A DNA stretch of 64,000 nt from assembly GCA_002298915.1 (NCBI GenBank), contig DBML01000008.1:124001-188000 (forward strand), given 5' to 3'. This stretch comes from Clostridium sp. UBA699. GTDB lineage: Bacteria > Bacillota > Clostridia > Clostridiales > Clostridiaceae. The notes beneath the pieces are model-generated. The model was given only the letters and a program-made list of their open reading frames with translations, was not told where the DNA came from and ran no database searches. Shown piece by piece: positions 18,247 through 24,402 of the stretch; position 1 is the first letter of the stretch; every line of letters starts with the position of its first letter. The position numbers and the translations under genes were made by a program.

Positions 18247-18630
18247 TTACTTGTTAATGACGTAGCTCATGCTTCTCAGTTTGATGTTCATCTGCTCAAC
18301 AAGGGCTGAATAGTATATTTCGTTTGCGGACAGGCTCACCATTTCGCTGTCTATGTCCACATTATTCCCGTTTTCGTTCATGCTATTCGACTCGTCGCTG
18401 ACAGTCCTGGGAGAAACTTTTGCTGCGGCTCCACCTATGTGGCTTTCGCTTGTGCTTTCCATGCCGACACCGCCGTTGCCCAGGGCTCTTTTGAGCTCAC
18501 TTTCGAATTCAACCTTTTCAGCCTTGTAGCCCTCTGTGTTGACGTTGGCTATGTTTGAGGATATGGCTTTCTGCCTCATGGATGCTGCATCCAATCCGTT
18601 CTTGATCAGCTGGTAGCTAAGATCGTTCAT
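18247..18630 (-). CDS. flgB: Flagellar proximal rod protein FlgB, first gene of the early operon
   Basis: A 127-residue rod protein beginning NDLSYQLIKNGLDAASMRQK with the ISSNIANVNTEGYKAEKVEF signature and a C-terminal LVEQMNIKLRSM. The ATG at 18630 is chosen because AAGGAGAGAGG lies upstream and matches the family start; the open frame extends 20 codons further without support. It is the first gene of the long operon reading toward the left edge, about 100 bases after the sigma-A promoter. Confidence 0.95.
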   Translation of the reverse strand: MNDLSYQLIKNGLDAASMRQKAISSNIANVNTEGYKAEKVEFESELKRALGNGGVGMESTSESHIGGAAAKVSPRTVSDESNSMNENGNNVDIDSEMVSLSANEIYYSALVEQMNIKLRSMSYVINK

Positions 18631-18738
18631 ATTGACCCTCTCTCCTTGTATTCTACATGCATCTTCTTGCATTTTTATGAAATTTTTCAATATTCTGTTT
18701 TTTAACTATTGTTTTAATTTTACTCACAAATCAATAAT

Positions 18739-18767
18739 ATTATACAGTCAGATAATGGTGAAATCAA
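18739..18767 (-). promoter_or_regulatory. Sigma-A promoter of the flgB early flagellar operon
   Basis: On the minus strand TTGATT (18767-18762), 17 bases, TATAAT (18744-18739). The predicted start near 18731 gives a leader of about 100 bases ahead of flgB. No cyclic di-GMP riboswitch-like core is seen in that leader, unlike in Clostridioides difficile. Confidence 0.8.
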
Positions 18768-18830
18768 TAAAATTAAACAAAAAATCCCTTGGAAAATCAA
18801 GTATTTCAGCATTTTTTTTACAAACCCCCT

Positions 18831-18856
18831 TAAACTTTTACGAAAACAGCCGATAA
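18831..18856 (+). promoter_or_regulatory. Sigma-28-type promoter on the plus strand, divergent from flgB
   Basis: TAAA (18831-18834), 14 bases, GCCGATAA (18849-18856): an exact match to the sigma-28 -10 consensus and the same 14-base spacing as the flagellin and flgM promoters here. It points away from flgB and into a 160-base interval that ends at the fliS terminator. The only downstream coding possibility is the 17-codon ORF at 18931. Confidence 0.7.
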
Positions 18857-18921
18857 CCATGATTATGTGATTTTTTTGGGATAAATTATATGAAATTTTG
18901 GTGTTTTTTGGATAATTATTG

Positions 18922-18951
18922 AAGGTGAAAATGCATGAAATGCTTCACCTT
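18922..18951 (+). promoter_or_regulatory. Hairpin covering the ribosome binding site of the 17-codon ORF
   Basis: AAGGTGAA (18922-18929) pairs with TTCACCTT (18944-18951). An inner GCAT/ATGC stem (18933-18936 with 18940-18943) closes a GAA loop and leaves a three-base bulge. The AAGGTGA ribosome binding sequence is in the 5' arm and the ATG (18931) in the bulge, so the fold would block initiation until opened. It has no U-tract, so it is not a terminator. Confidence 0.6.
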
Positions 18952-18984
18952 AAAATGTTAATATTATTAATTTTGGACTCATAA
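18931..18984 (+). CDS. Candidate 17-residue hydrophobic peptide, MHEMLHLKMLILLILDS
   Basis: An open frame of 17 codons (ATG 18931 to TAA 18984) on a predicted sigma-28 transcript. AAGGTGA stands a few bases before the ATG, somewhat close. The peptide MHEMLHLKMLILLILDS is strongly hydrophobic from residue 5, like short membrane peptides. The stop codon abuts the A-rich start of the terminator hairpin, so promoter, ribosome site, ORF and terminator form a compact unit. An ORF this short can arise by chance, and no homologue is known to me. Confidence 0.35.
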   Translation: MHEMLHLKMLILLILDS

Positions 18985-19028
18985 AAAAAAGGCTGCACCA
19001 AACATGAATTTGTTCGGTGCAGCCCTTT
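18983..19028. terminator. Bidirectional terminator after fliS and the sigma-28 small transcript
   Basis: GGCTGCACC (18991-18999) pairs with GGTGCAGCC (19016-19024). On the minus strand it is followed by eight U residues, a strong end for the fliS transcript. On the plus strand only CUUUU follows, so it would be weaker there and some read-through antisense to fliS is possible. Confidence 0.85.
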
Positions 19029-19041
19029 TGCGCTGTGAAAA

Positions 19042-19422
19042 TTAGCTGATTTGGCTCCAGGCATCCCTCAGCTCCTCAAGATATCCGATGACTTCGTCCA
19101 GGATGCCCTGGTCCTTGTCTATGTTGGCCCTTATGGTCCTGCGGTACATGTAGTCGTAAAGCGACATGAGGTTTTTCGCAATATCCCCGCCCTGCTCCAG
19201 GTCCAGAGTGCTCATGAACTCTCCGAGGATCCTCTGTGCCTTGATTACGCAGGTGTTGGTCTTCTCAATGTTTCTTTCGTCTATGGCGAGCTTCGCCAGC
19301 TTGAGGTTCCTGATAGCTCCGTCGTAGAGCATTACAACAAGCTTTGTCCTGGATGCTGTCATCACCTGGTTGTTCATATATGCGTTGTTCGCGTTTGCGT
19401 ATGCGTTGCTGCTTGCGTACAT
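19042..19422 (-). CDS. fliS: Flagellin export chaperone FliS
   Basis: A 126-residue helical chaperone that caps the flagellin C terminus in the cytoplasm. The motif TKLVVMLYDGAIRNLKLAKL (about residues 26-45) and the later LDLEQGGDIAKNLMSLYDYM identify FliS. The N terminus has an Asn/Ala-rich repeat (AYANANNAYMNN). It is the last gene of the fliD-fliT-like-flaG-fliS run and is followed by a terminator. Confidence 0.95.
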   Translation of the reverse strand: MYASSNAYANANNAYMNNQVMTASRTKLVVMLYDGAIRNLKLAKLAIDERNIEKTNTCVIKAQRILGEFMSTLDLEQGGDIAKNLMSLYDYMYRRTIRANIDKDQGILDEVIGYLEELRDAWSQIS

Positions 19423-19438
19423 AGTCTTCCTCCTTGAA

Positions 19439-19795
19439 TCAGGCTCTTTCGTTTATTATCTTTCCCACGAGCTTTTCCATGCCTGCCTCGTAGTCCAACA
19501 GCTTTTCCGAAGGGATCTCCCTTATGACTTCATGGCTGGTGGTATCGACCACCTTCACCATAGTTTTCCCTGTTCCTTCATGGATTTCAAACCTGAGGTT
19601 TGTGATGTTGCTGCTGAAGAGCAGCTTGTTGGTCTTGTCAACTGCCGCCTGAAGCTCTTCCTTCGAATATTCCCTTTTCACTTCCTGAGGCACTTTTGCG
19701 CTTTCCGTGCTGGCAGCCTGCTTCCTGCCTGCAGTTATTTTTGAGAGTCCTTCTGAGTTCGTTACCGGCTTCAGAGCCACGTTGGTTTCAATCAT
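19439..19795 (-). CDS. flaG: FlaG family flagellar protein
   Basis: A protein of about 118 residues. The C-terminal half carries the FlaG domain pattern: NITNLRFEIHEGTGKTMVKV, then REIPSEKLLDYEAGMEKLVG. The N-terminal third is variable and lysine-rich. ATG 19795 is taken because AAAGGA lies about ten bases upstream. FlaG proteins influence filament length. It lies between the fliT-like gene and fliS. Confidence 0.88.
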   Translation of the reverse strand: MIETNVALKPVTNSEGLSKITAGRKQAASTESAKVPQEVKREYSKEELQAAVDKTNKLLFSSNITNLRFEIHEGTGKTMVKVVDTTSHEVIREIPSEKLLDYEAGMEKLVGKIINERA

Positions 19796-19824
19796 TACAA
19801 TCACATCCTTTGATACATTTCAGT

Positions 19825-20148
19825 TTATACGCTTTTTGAGTAGACGCCGGCTGCTGAAACCGAGGTGCCGATGTAGCCCTCCGCGGCTTTCCTTGACCTG
19901 GCCAGCTCGCTCATCTCGTTCCTTATGGCTTCCCTTTTTTCCTCATACAGCTTGTTAATTCTCACGGTTATATTCTTGAACTCTTCCGAGCTGAGATATT
20001 CCCCGAACTGCTCAGGGGCTTCCTTTGAGAAACTGCTGTAGAGCTGTTCCCTGCTGCTCAGCTGCTCCTCGAAGCTTTCAAGCTCGTCATTCCAGAGGGA
20101 GCTGTACAATTTATCTTCCATTTCCTTTGCTTTTTCCAAATAATCCAT
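19825..20148 (-). CDS. FliT-like flagellar chaperone (hypothetical)
   Basis: A 107-residue, highly charged, wholly helical protein directly after fliD (three-base gap). Size, composition and position match FliT-type chaperones of the filament cap. Sequence identity to FliT is not obvious by eye, so the name rests on context. The last residues (AAGVYSKSV) are small and polar. Confidence 0.6.
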   Translation of the reverse strand: MDYLEKAKEMEDKLYSSLWNDELESFEEQLSSREQLYSSFSKEAPEQFGEYLSSEEFKNITVRINKLYEEKREAIRNEMSELARSRKAAEGYIGTSVSAAGVYSKSV

Positions 20149-20151
20149 AGC

Positions 20152-21687
20152 TTAGTACCCCATCATCGAAGAGAACGATGACAGCTGACTGTTGTACTTG
20201 TTCATAGCGGTTTCCAGCGCGGTGTACTTCTTGTACAGGGCAGTCTGCTGGTCGTAGTACTTCGCCTTCAGGCTTGTTATGAGCTTCGTCTGGCTGTCTA
20301 TCAGGTTCTGCAGCGTGTTGCTGCTGAGGGTTGAGGATCCTGTGTAGCCTGCTTTCTTAAGCAGGGCTGAGCTCGACATGTTCGCGTTGTCGTTCAGAAT
20401 AGTCTTGAGCCTCTGCATTATCCCGGAATCCCTGTACTTTTCAGCTGCGTCAGATGCAGCTGATGCGTTTGTGAAGAAGCTTATAGCCTGGTCCGGGTTG
20501 CTCTCAAGAGCAGCCTTCAGCTTCGTCTCGTCCAAGGTGAGCTGACCCGGCTTCGTGTAGTCGTTCGTGAAGTCAATCCCCAGGTCCGTGTACTTGAGTG
20601 TGGAGGTGCCCACGGCTGTGTTAATGGCGCTCCTCATCTGGTTTGTTATGCTTGTGAGGTAGCTGTCGCTCCTCAGCAGTCCCGACTTGGATTTCGTCTC
20701 CCACTGCTTTATCTGGTCCTCTGTCATATCTTCCTTCTGTGCGTCGGTGAGCGGTTTGTAGTCGCTGTACTTCTTCTCCTGAAGCTTAGTTGTTATGTTG
20801 CCAATAAGCGTGTTGTAGTCGCTTACGAAGCCAGCTATCTTCTTCTGGAGGGCTGATACGTCCGTCTTTCCAGTAAAGGATATCCCGGAATCCGATGTTG
20901 CCCCCGATATCGTGAACTTCACGTTGTCTATGGTGAAGCTGTTGGTTGAGTATGTCTTTTCGGCGGTAGTTCCGTAGCTGTCGGTGACCGTCACATGTGC
21001 GTCCGAGCCAGCAAACGAAAACGTCGTCGCAGGGTTTGGATCAGGCTGCGGGACGGATATCCCAATTGACTGGGAAGCTCCCGTCTGGTTTGTCTGGAGC
21101 CTGTAGCCGGAAAGCGTGCTTTTCGTCATCTTGGCGTCTATCCCGGCCGTCGTAAACGCACTGTTTATCTTAGCCAGCAGCTCGTCGTCCGTAGGGTTTG
21201 CTGAGCCTGTAGGCCCGGTCGTAAGGTCAACTGTGACCGTTTTGCCGTTCACAGTGAACTGTGTTGCGCCGCTCTTGAGGCCGGACAGGTCGGCGAAGCT
21301 GCCTGCTGCTTTTGTTGCTATGTTGGCAACCTTTATGTTGTAGTTTCCTGTGACCGCTCCCGCAAGACCTTCTGCTGAGACGGCACCAGTAGTATCGCTG
21401 GTCGTGAAGGCTGTGGTCTGGTAGTTCCTCGTTATAGCAAGGTTTGAGTCCAGGTTTGTTAAATCAGTGTACTTCGAATAGAAGTCCTTGAGCTGCTTGA
21501 TGACATCCCTGTAGAGCTCCTGCTGGAACTGGTATGTCTGCTTTTGCTGGTCTGCCTTGTCTATCTTGGACTGCTGGCCCTGCAGAGATGCCTTGACTAT
21601 GGCGTCCGTGTCGAGACCTGTTGCAAGGCCTGAGATCCTATTGTATGAAGTTGATGAACCTGTTGATGTTGACGAGTTGACGTTCAT
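20152..21687 (-). CDS. fliD: Flagellar filament cap protein FliD
   Basis: A 511-residue filament cap. The N-terminal signature ISGLATGLDTDAIVK (about residues 18-32), followed by a coiled-coil LQGQQSKIDKADQQKQTYQF, and the C-terminal helical hook (LKAKYYDQQTALYKKYTALE) are typical. The Ser/Thr-rich middle forms the cap plates. ATG 21687 has AGGAGGG upstream. A long hairpin (21729-21783) lies in its leader. Confidence 0.94.
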   Translation of the reverse strand: MNVNSSTSTGSSTSYNRISGLATGLDTDAIVKASLQGQQSKIDKADQQKQTYQFQQELYRDVIKQLKDFYSKYTDLTNLDSNLAITRNYQTTAFTTSDTTGAVSAEGLAGAVTGNYNIKVANIATKAAGSFADLSGLKSGATQFTVNGKTVTVDLTTGPTGSANPTDDELLAKINSAFTTAGIDAKMTKSTLSGYRLQTNQTGASQSIGISVPQPDPNPATTFSFAGSDAHVTVTDSYGTTAEKTYSTNSFTIDNVKFTISGATSDSGISFTGKTDVSALQKKIAGFVSDYNTLIGNITTKLQEKKYSDYKPLTDAQKEDMTEDQIKQWETKSKSGLLRSDSYLTSITNQMRSAINTAVGTSTLKYTDLGIDFTNDYTKPGQLTLDETKLKAALESNPDQAISFFTNASAASDAAEKYRDSGIMQRLKTILNDNANMSSSALLKKAGYTGSSTLSSNTLQNLIDSQTKLITSLKAKYYDQQTALYKKYTALETAMNKYNSQLSSFSSMMGY

Positions 21688-21728
21688 TTGCTGCCCTCCT
21701 GTAAATAAAATTTGGCAGGTATTTTCCC

Positions 21729-21783
21729 TAATAACATTATGTATGCCTAAGCTGTCACTGCTTAAACATACATAATGCTATTA
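21729..21783 (-). repeat. Near-perfect 24-bp inverted repeat between flagellin and fliD
   Basis: Arms 21729-21752 and 21760-21783 enclose a 7-base loop. All three non-Watson-Crick positions become G-U pairs only in the minus-strand transcript (they are A-C on the other strand), so the structure is consistent with an RNA hairpin in the flagellin-fliD message. There is no U-tract, so it is not an intrinsic terminator. It lies about 30 bases before the fliD ribosome binding site. Confidence 0.8.
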
Positions 21784-21786
21784 TCC

Positions 21787-21819
21787 TAAAAGAGAGCCAG
21801 AGTTTTTGCTCTGACTCTC
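21787..21819 (-). terminator. Leaky terminator after the flagellin gene
   Basis: An 11-bp stem (21792-21802 with 21809-21819, one G-U pair in RNA) with a 6-base loop, followed on the minus strand by UUUU. The U-tract is short, so some transcripts probably continue into fliD. This would give abundant flagellin and less cap protein. Confidence 0.7.
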
Positions 21820-21851
21820 CCCTGATACTTTGTTTTTAATTGGTCTTCTGC

Positions 21852-22661
21852 TTATCTGAGAAGCTGAAGAACCTGCTGTGGCTGCTGGTTTGCCTGAGCA
21901 AGCATAGCCTGTGCTGCCTGTGAAAGGATGTTGTTCTTTGAGAATGTTGACATTTCTTTAGCCATATCAACGTCTCTGATTCTTGATTCTGCAGCCTGTA
22001 AGTTTTCTGATGTAGTTCCCTGGTTGTTTATTACGTGCTCGAGCTTGTTCTGGAGCGCTCCGTAGGTTGCTCTTGAAGTGTTAAGTTCTGTTATTGCTGC
22101 TTCAACATCATCAACACCTACAGCTGCTGTTCCAGCCGCTGTTGTTGCTGCATCAGTTAATGTTTTCAAAGCAGTAAAGTCAGCTTTGGTCAAAGCACTA
22201 ATGCTGACAGTACTAGCAGCATCTTCGCCATATGCTATAGTTGTAGCAGTATTGAACACTGTTACTCCGTTGAATTTAGTATTAGTTATGATTTCATTCG
22301 CTGCTTCACCAAGAGCTTTCATTTCAGCGCCGATATTTACTTTGTCATCATCGCTGTAAGTTCCATTCTGTGCCTGAACAGCCAGTTCCTTGAGTCGTGT
22401 AAGCATTGAACTTATTTCATTAGTTGCACCTTCTGCAGTCTGCAGATATGAGATACCATCCTGTGCATTCCTTGTAGCCTGATCAAGTCCTCTTATCTGG
22501 CTTCTCATCTTTTCAGATATTGATAGTCCTGCTGCATCGTCTGCTGCCCTGTTTATTCTCTGGCCTGAAGAAAGCTTCTCCATTGATTTGTTTGCTGCTG
22601 CAGTGTTTACACTCATGTTCCTTGTAGAGTTCATGGCGCTGATGTTGTGGTTGATTATCAT
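21852..22661 (-). CDS. fliC: Flagellin (filament subunit)
   Basis: A 269-residue flagellin. The D0/D1 N terminus (IINHNISAMNSTRNMSVNTA, then SSGQRINRAADDAAGLSISE) and the C terminus (SRIRDVDMAKEMSTFSKNNI ending QQPQQVLQLLR) are highly conserved. The variable middle is very short, giving a minimal flagellin. ATG 22661 has AAGGAGGA upstream; an in-frame ATG at 22694 lies inside a leader hairpin and is unlikely. Codon choice shifts to abundant-tRNA codons compared with neighbours, consistent with very high expression. Confidence 0.97.
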   Translation of the reverse strand: MIINHNISAMNSTRNMSVNTAAANKSMEKLSSGQRINRAADDAAGLSISEKMRSQIRGLDQATRNAQDGISYLQTAEGATNEISSMLTRLKELAVQAQNGTYSDDDKVNIGAEMKALGEAANEIITNTKFNGVTVFNTATTIAYGEDAASTVSISALTKADFTALKTLTDAATTAAGTAAVGVDDVEAAITELNTSRATYGALQNKLEHVINNQGTTSENLQAAESRIRDVDMAKEMSTFSKNNILSQAAQAMLAQANQQPQQVLQLLR

Positions 22662-22668
22662 AATGTAT

Positions 22669-22701
22669 TCCTCCTTGAATTTGGGTTTCGGCATCCTTGC
22701 C
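22669..22701 (-). promoter_or_regulatory. Predicted CsrA binding sites in the flagellin leader
   Basis: On the minus strand GGCA-AGGA-TGCC (22701-22690) is a 4-bp hairpin with the GGA in its loop, the preferred CsrA target. A second GGA is the ribosome binding site AAGGAGG (22669-22675). Two such sites in a flagellin leader match the arrangement described for Bacillus hag. csrA and fliW are encoded just upstream. Confidence 0.6.
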
Positions 22702-22758
22702 TTTATTTAAGTTCAGAAGATTGTCGGCCGACTTTCTCTTCTTGCGCTCATGGTATAT

Positions 22759-22784
22759 ATATCGTGGCGTCGGAGGATAATTTA
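22759..22784 (-). promoter_or_regulatory. Sigma-28-type promoter of the flagellin gene
   Basis: On the minus strand TAAA (22784-22781), 14 bases, CACGATAT (22766-22759). The -10 deviates by two bases from GCCGATAT, but the spacing equals that of the flgM and plus-strand 18831 promoters. The leader would be about 90 bases. Confidence 0.55.
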
Positions 22785-22810
22785 ATAGTATTTCAGAATT
22801 TTTTTAAAGA

Positions 22811-22834
22811 AAAAAAACCGCATCAGCGGTTTTT
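22811..22834 (-). terminator. Terminator overlapping the end of csrA
   Basis: GCGGTTTT pairs with AAAACCGC around the loop 22822-22825. On the minus strand it is followed by a run of U. The csrA stop codon (22825-22823) lies inside the hairpin loop, so the last CsrA codons (Lys-Lys-Asn-Arg) form the 5' arm. Confidence 0.85.
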
Positions 22835-23044
22835 CTTAAGTTTTGCGAAGCTGTCCAGCGATATGCTGGCAGCCTGAGCGTTTTCACTTTTTATCTCTTC
22901 GAAGACTTCTTTCCTGAGGACCGTCACGTCCTTCGGAGCTTCTATCCCTATCTTTATCTTTCCGTCAGCTATCTCAAGCACCTTTATCTCGATCCTGTCA
23001 TCGATCATGATGCTTTCTCCCGGCTTTCTGTTAAGGACAAGCAT
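22823..23044 (-). CDS. csrA: Carbon storage/flagellin translation regulator CsrA
   Basis: A 73-residue RNA-binding protein. The start LVLNRKPGESIMIDD and the IEIKVLEIADGKIKIGIEAP pattern are typical. The basic VLRKEVFEEIK helix follows. CsrA binds GGA motifs in the flagellin leader and blocks translation, and FliW antagonises it. The ATG overlaps the fliW stop (TAATG). The stop codon is buried in the transcription terminator. Confidence 0.96.
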   Translation of the reverse strand: MLVLNRKPGESIMIDDRIEIKVLEIADGKIKIGIEAPKDVTVLRKEVFEEIKSENAQAASISLDSFAKLKKNR

Positions 23045-23478
23045 TAATTTTCTTCCTCTGTGAACAGTGGATGCTTGGTCATGTACTTGCCGCTGTTGAG
23101 CACGTACTGCCTACCTACCCTGTCCTCTTTGTTTATGACCACAGGCGCAAGCAGGTTCAAGGTGCTCTTCTCGAAATCGTCCGACAGGGTGACGATGTTC
23201 AGCACGGCGAGCTGCTCTTTTTTGCTAATGTTTATCTTCTGGAGCTCCTCATCGGGTATGTCGAAGTCGTAGCTCTTGAAGAAAGCCCAGGGATCCGTCA
23301 CCACGAAGGACACGTACTCGTCCTCGGCGTTCTGAAGTATCTTGAAGACATCGTTCTCTGGAATGTCCAGCAGTGCGTACTTCCTGCTGTCTTCAAACCC
23401 GGGTATCCCCTCTGGGAAATCTATGATTTGCTTTTCGTCAATTTCAACCTCTCCCATAAACCTTGTTCTGATTTTCAT
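23044..23478 (-). CDS. fliW: Flagellar assembly factor FliW
   Basis: A 144-residue protein with the FliW hallmarks FPEGIPGFEDSRKYALLD, SFVVTDPWAFFKSYDFDIPD and the C-terminal VLNSGKYMTKHPLF. It binds flagellin or CsrA, forming the partner switch that couples flagellin translation to filament export. It overlaps csrA by one base and follows flgL. Confidence 0.95.
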   Translation of the reverse strand: MKIRTRFMGEVEIDEKQIIDFPEGIPGFEDSRKYALLDIPENDVFKILQNAEDEYVSFVVTDPWAFFKSYDFDIPDEELQKINISKKEQLAVLNIVTLSDDFEKSTLNLLAPVVINKEDRVGRQYVLNSGKYMTKHPLFTEEEN

Positions 23479-23500
23479 GGCTCTCTCCTATCCTGATAGT

Positions 23501-24391
23501 CTAGAGGTAGTCCAGCAGGCTTTTCTGCAGGATTTTGGCCCCCGAGGACAATGAAGCTTCGTATACCGAAGACATGGTGCTGTACTCCATCATCTTTTCC
23601 GCAATATCTATGTCCGAGTTCTTGGAAAGCAGCTCTGTGAGACCGAGGTTCTGCGCTTCGTTCCTCTGCCCGGCAGCTTCAAGCCTGTTGTATATGGCTC
23701 CCATCTTTGACCTGAAAAGGACTGCGTTGTCGAAGTTTTTGTCGAAGCTGCTGAGGAGGCCTCCCGAAAGCGAGGCAATGTCTCCGTTCTCCAAGGCCTT
23801 TGCTATGTCTGAAAGGATAACTCCGAGGTCAGATGAACCTGCTGTCGTTATCTGAGATCCGTCGCTCGGTATGGTGACTCCCAGATTGGGCGCTATTTCC
23901 CTTGAAATGTTGTTGCCGTCTCCTTTGTACACCATAACTCCGTCGGCATTCATGCTGAAAGGAGGTTCAGTGGTCTTCTGACCTGCGAATATGTACCTTC
24001 CGTCGATCTTCGCGTTCAAGCTGTCTGAAACCTGCTTTGTAAGCTCCTTGACCTCCACAGCGATCGATGATCTGTCGGAGTCGTCAAGAGTTCCGCTGGC
24101 ACCCTGCACCATGAGCTCCCTTATCCTCTGCAGCGCGTCCGTGACGCTTTCCATCGCGCCGTCTGCCGTATTGGTCCAGTCCATCGCTGAAGCTATGCTG
24201 CTTTTGTACTGCTCGTTCTCCTTTATTGTTGTGTCGAGGTTCATTATCTTCGAAACAAGCATCGGGTTGTCAGATGGCTTGCTGACTTCTTTTCCTGTAG
24301 AAAGCTGGTTCTGGTATGTCTGCATCTTCTCCAGGTTTCTGGAGAGATTCCTGAGGTAGTTGCCGGTCAGGGTGTTGTTTGTTACTCTCAT
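23501..24391 (-). CDS. flgL: Hook-filament junction protein FlgL
   Basis: A 296-residue flagellin-like junction protein. The N-terminal VTNNTLTGNYLRNLSRNLEK with QLSTGKEVSKPSDNP and the C-terminal ASLSSGAKILQKSLLDYL match FlgL. It is downstream of flgK with an 11-base gap, the standard pair. Confidence 0.94.
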   Translation of the reverse strand: MRVTNNTLTGNYLRNLSRNLEKMQTYQNQLSTGKEVSKPSDNPMLVSKIMNLDTTIKENEQYKSSIASAMDWTNTADGAMESVTDALQRIRELMVQGASGTLDDSDRSSIAVEVKELTKQVSDSLNAKIDGRYIFAGQKTTEPPFSMNADGVMVYKGDGNNISREIAPNLGVTIPSDGSQITTAGSSDLGVILSDIAKALENGDIASLSGGLLSSFDKNFDNAVLFRSKMGAIYNRLEAAGQRNEAQNLGLTELLSKNSDIDIAEKMMEYSTMSSVYEASLSSGAKILQKSLLDYL

Positions 24392-24402
24392 ATATTATCC
24401 CC

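Noticed and set aside
18631..18731. Possible cyclic di-GMP riboswitch in the flgB leader
   Set aside because: The leader is only about 100 bases, AT-rich, and lacks the conserved GEMM core seen in related flagellar operons.
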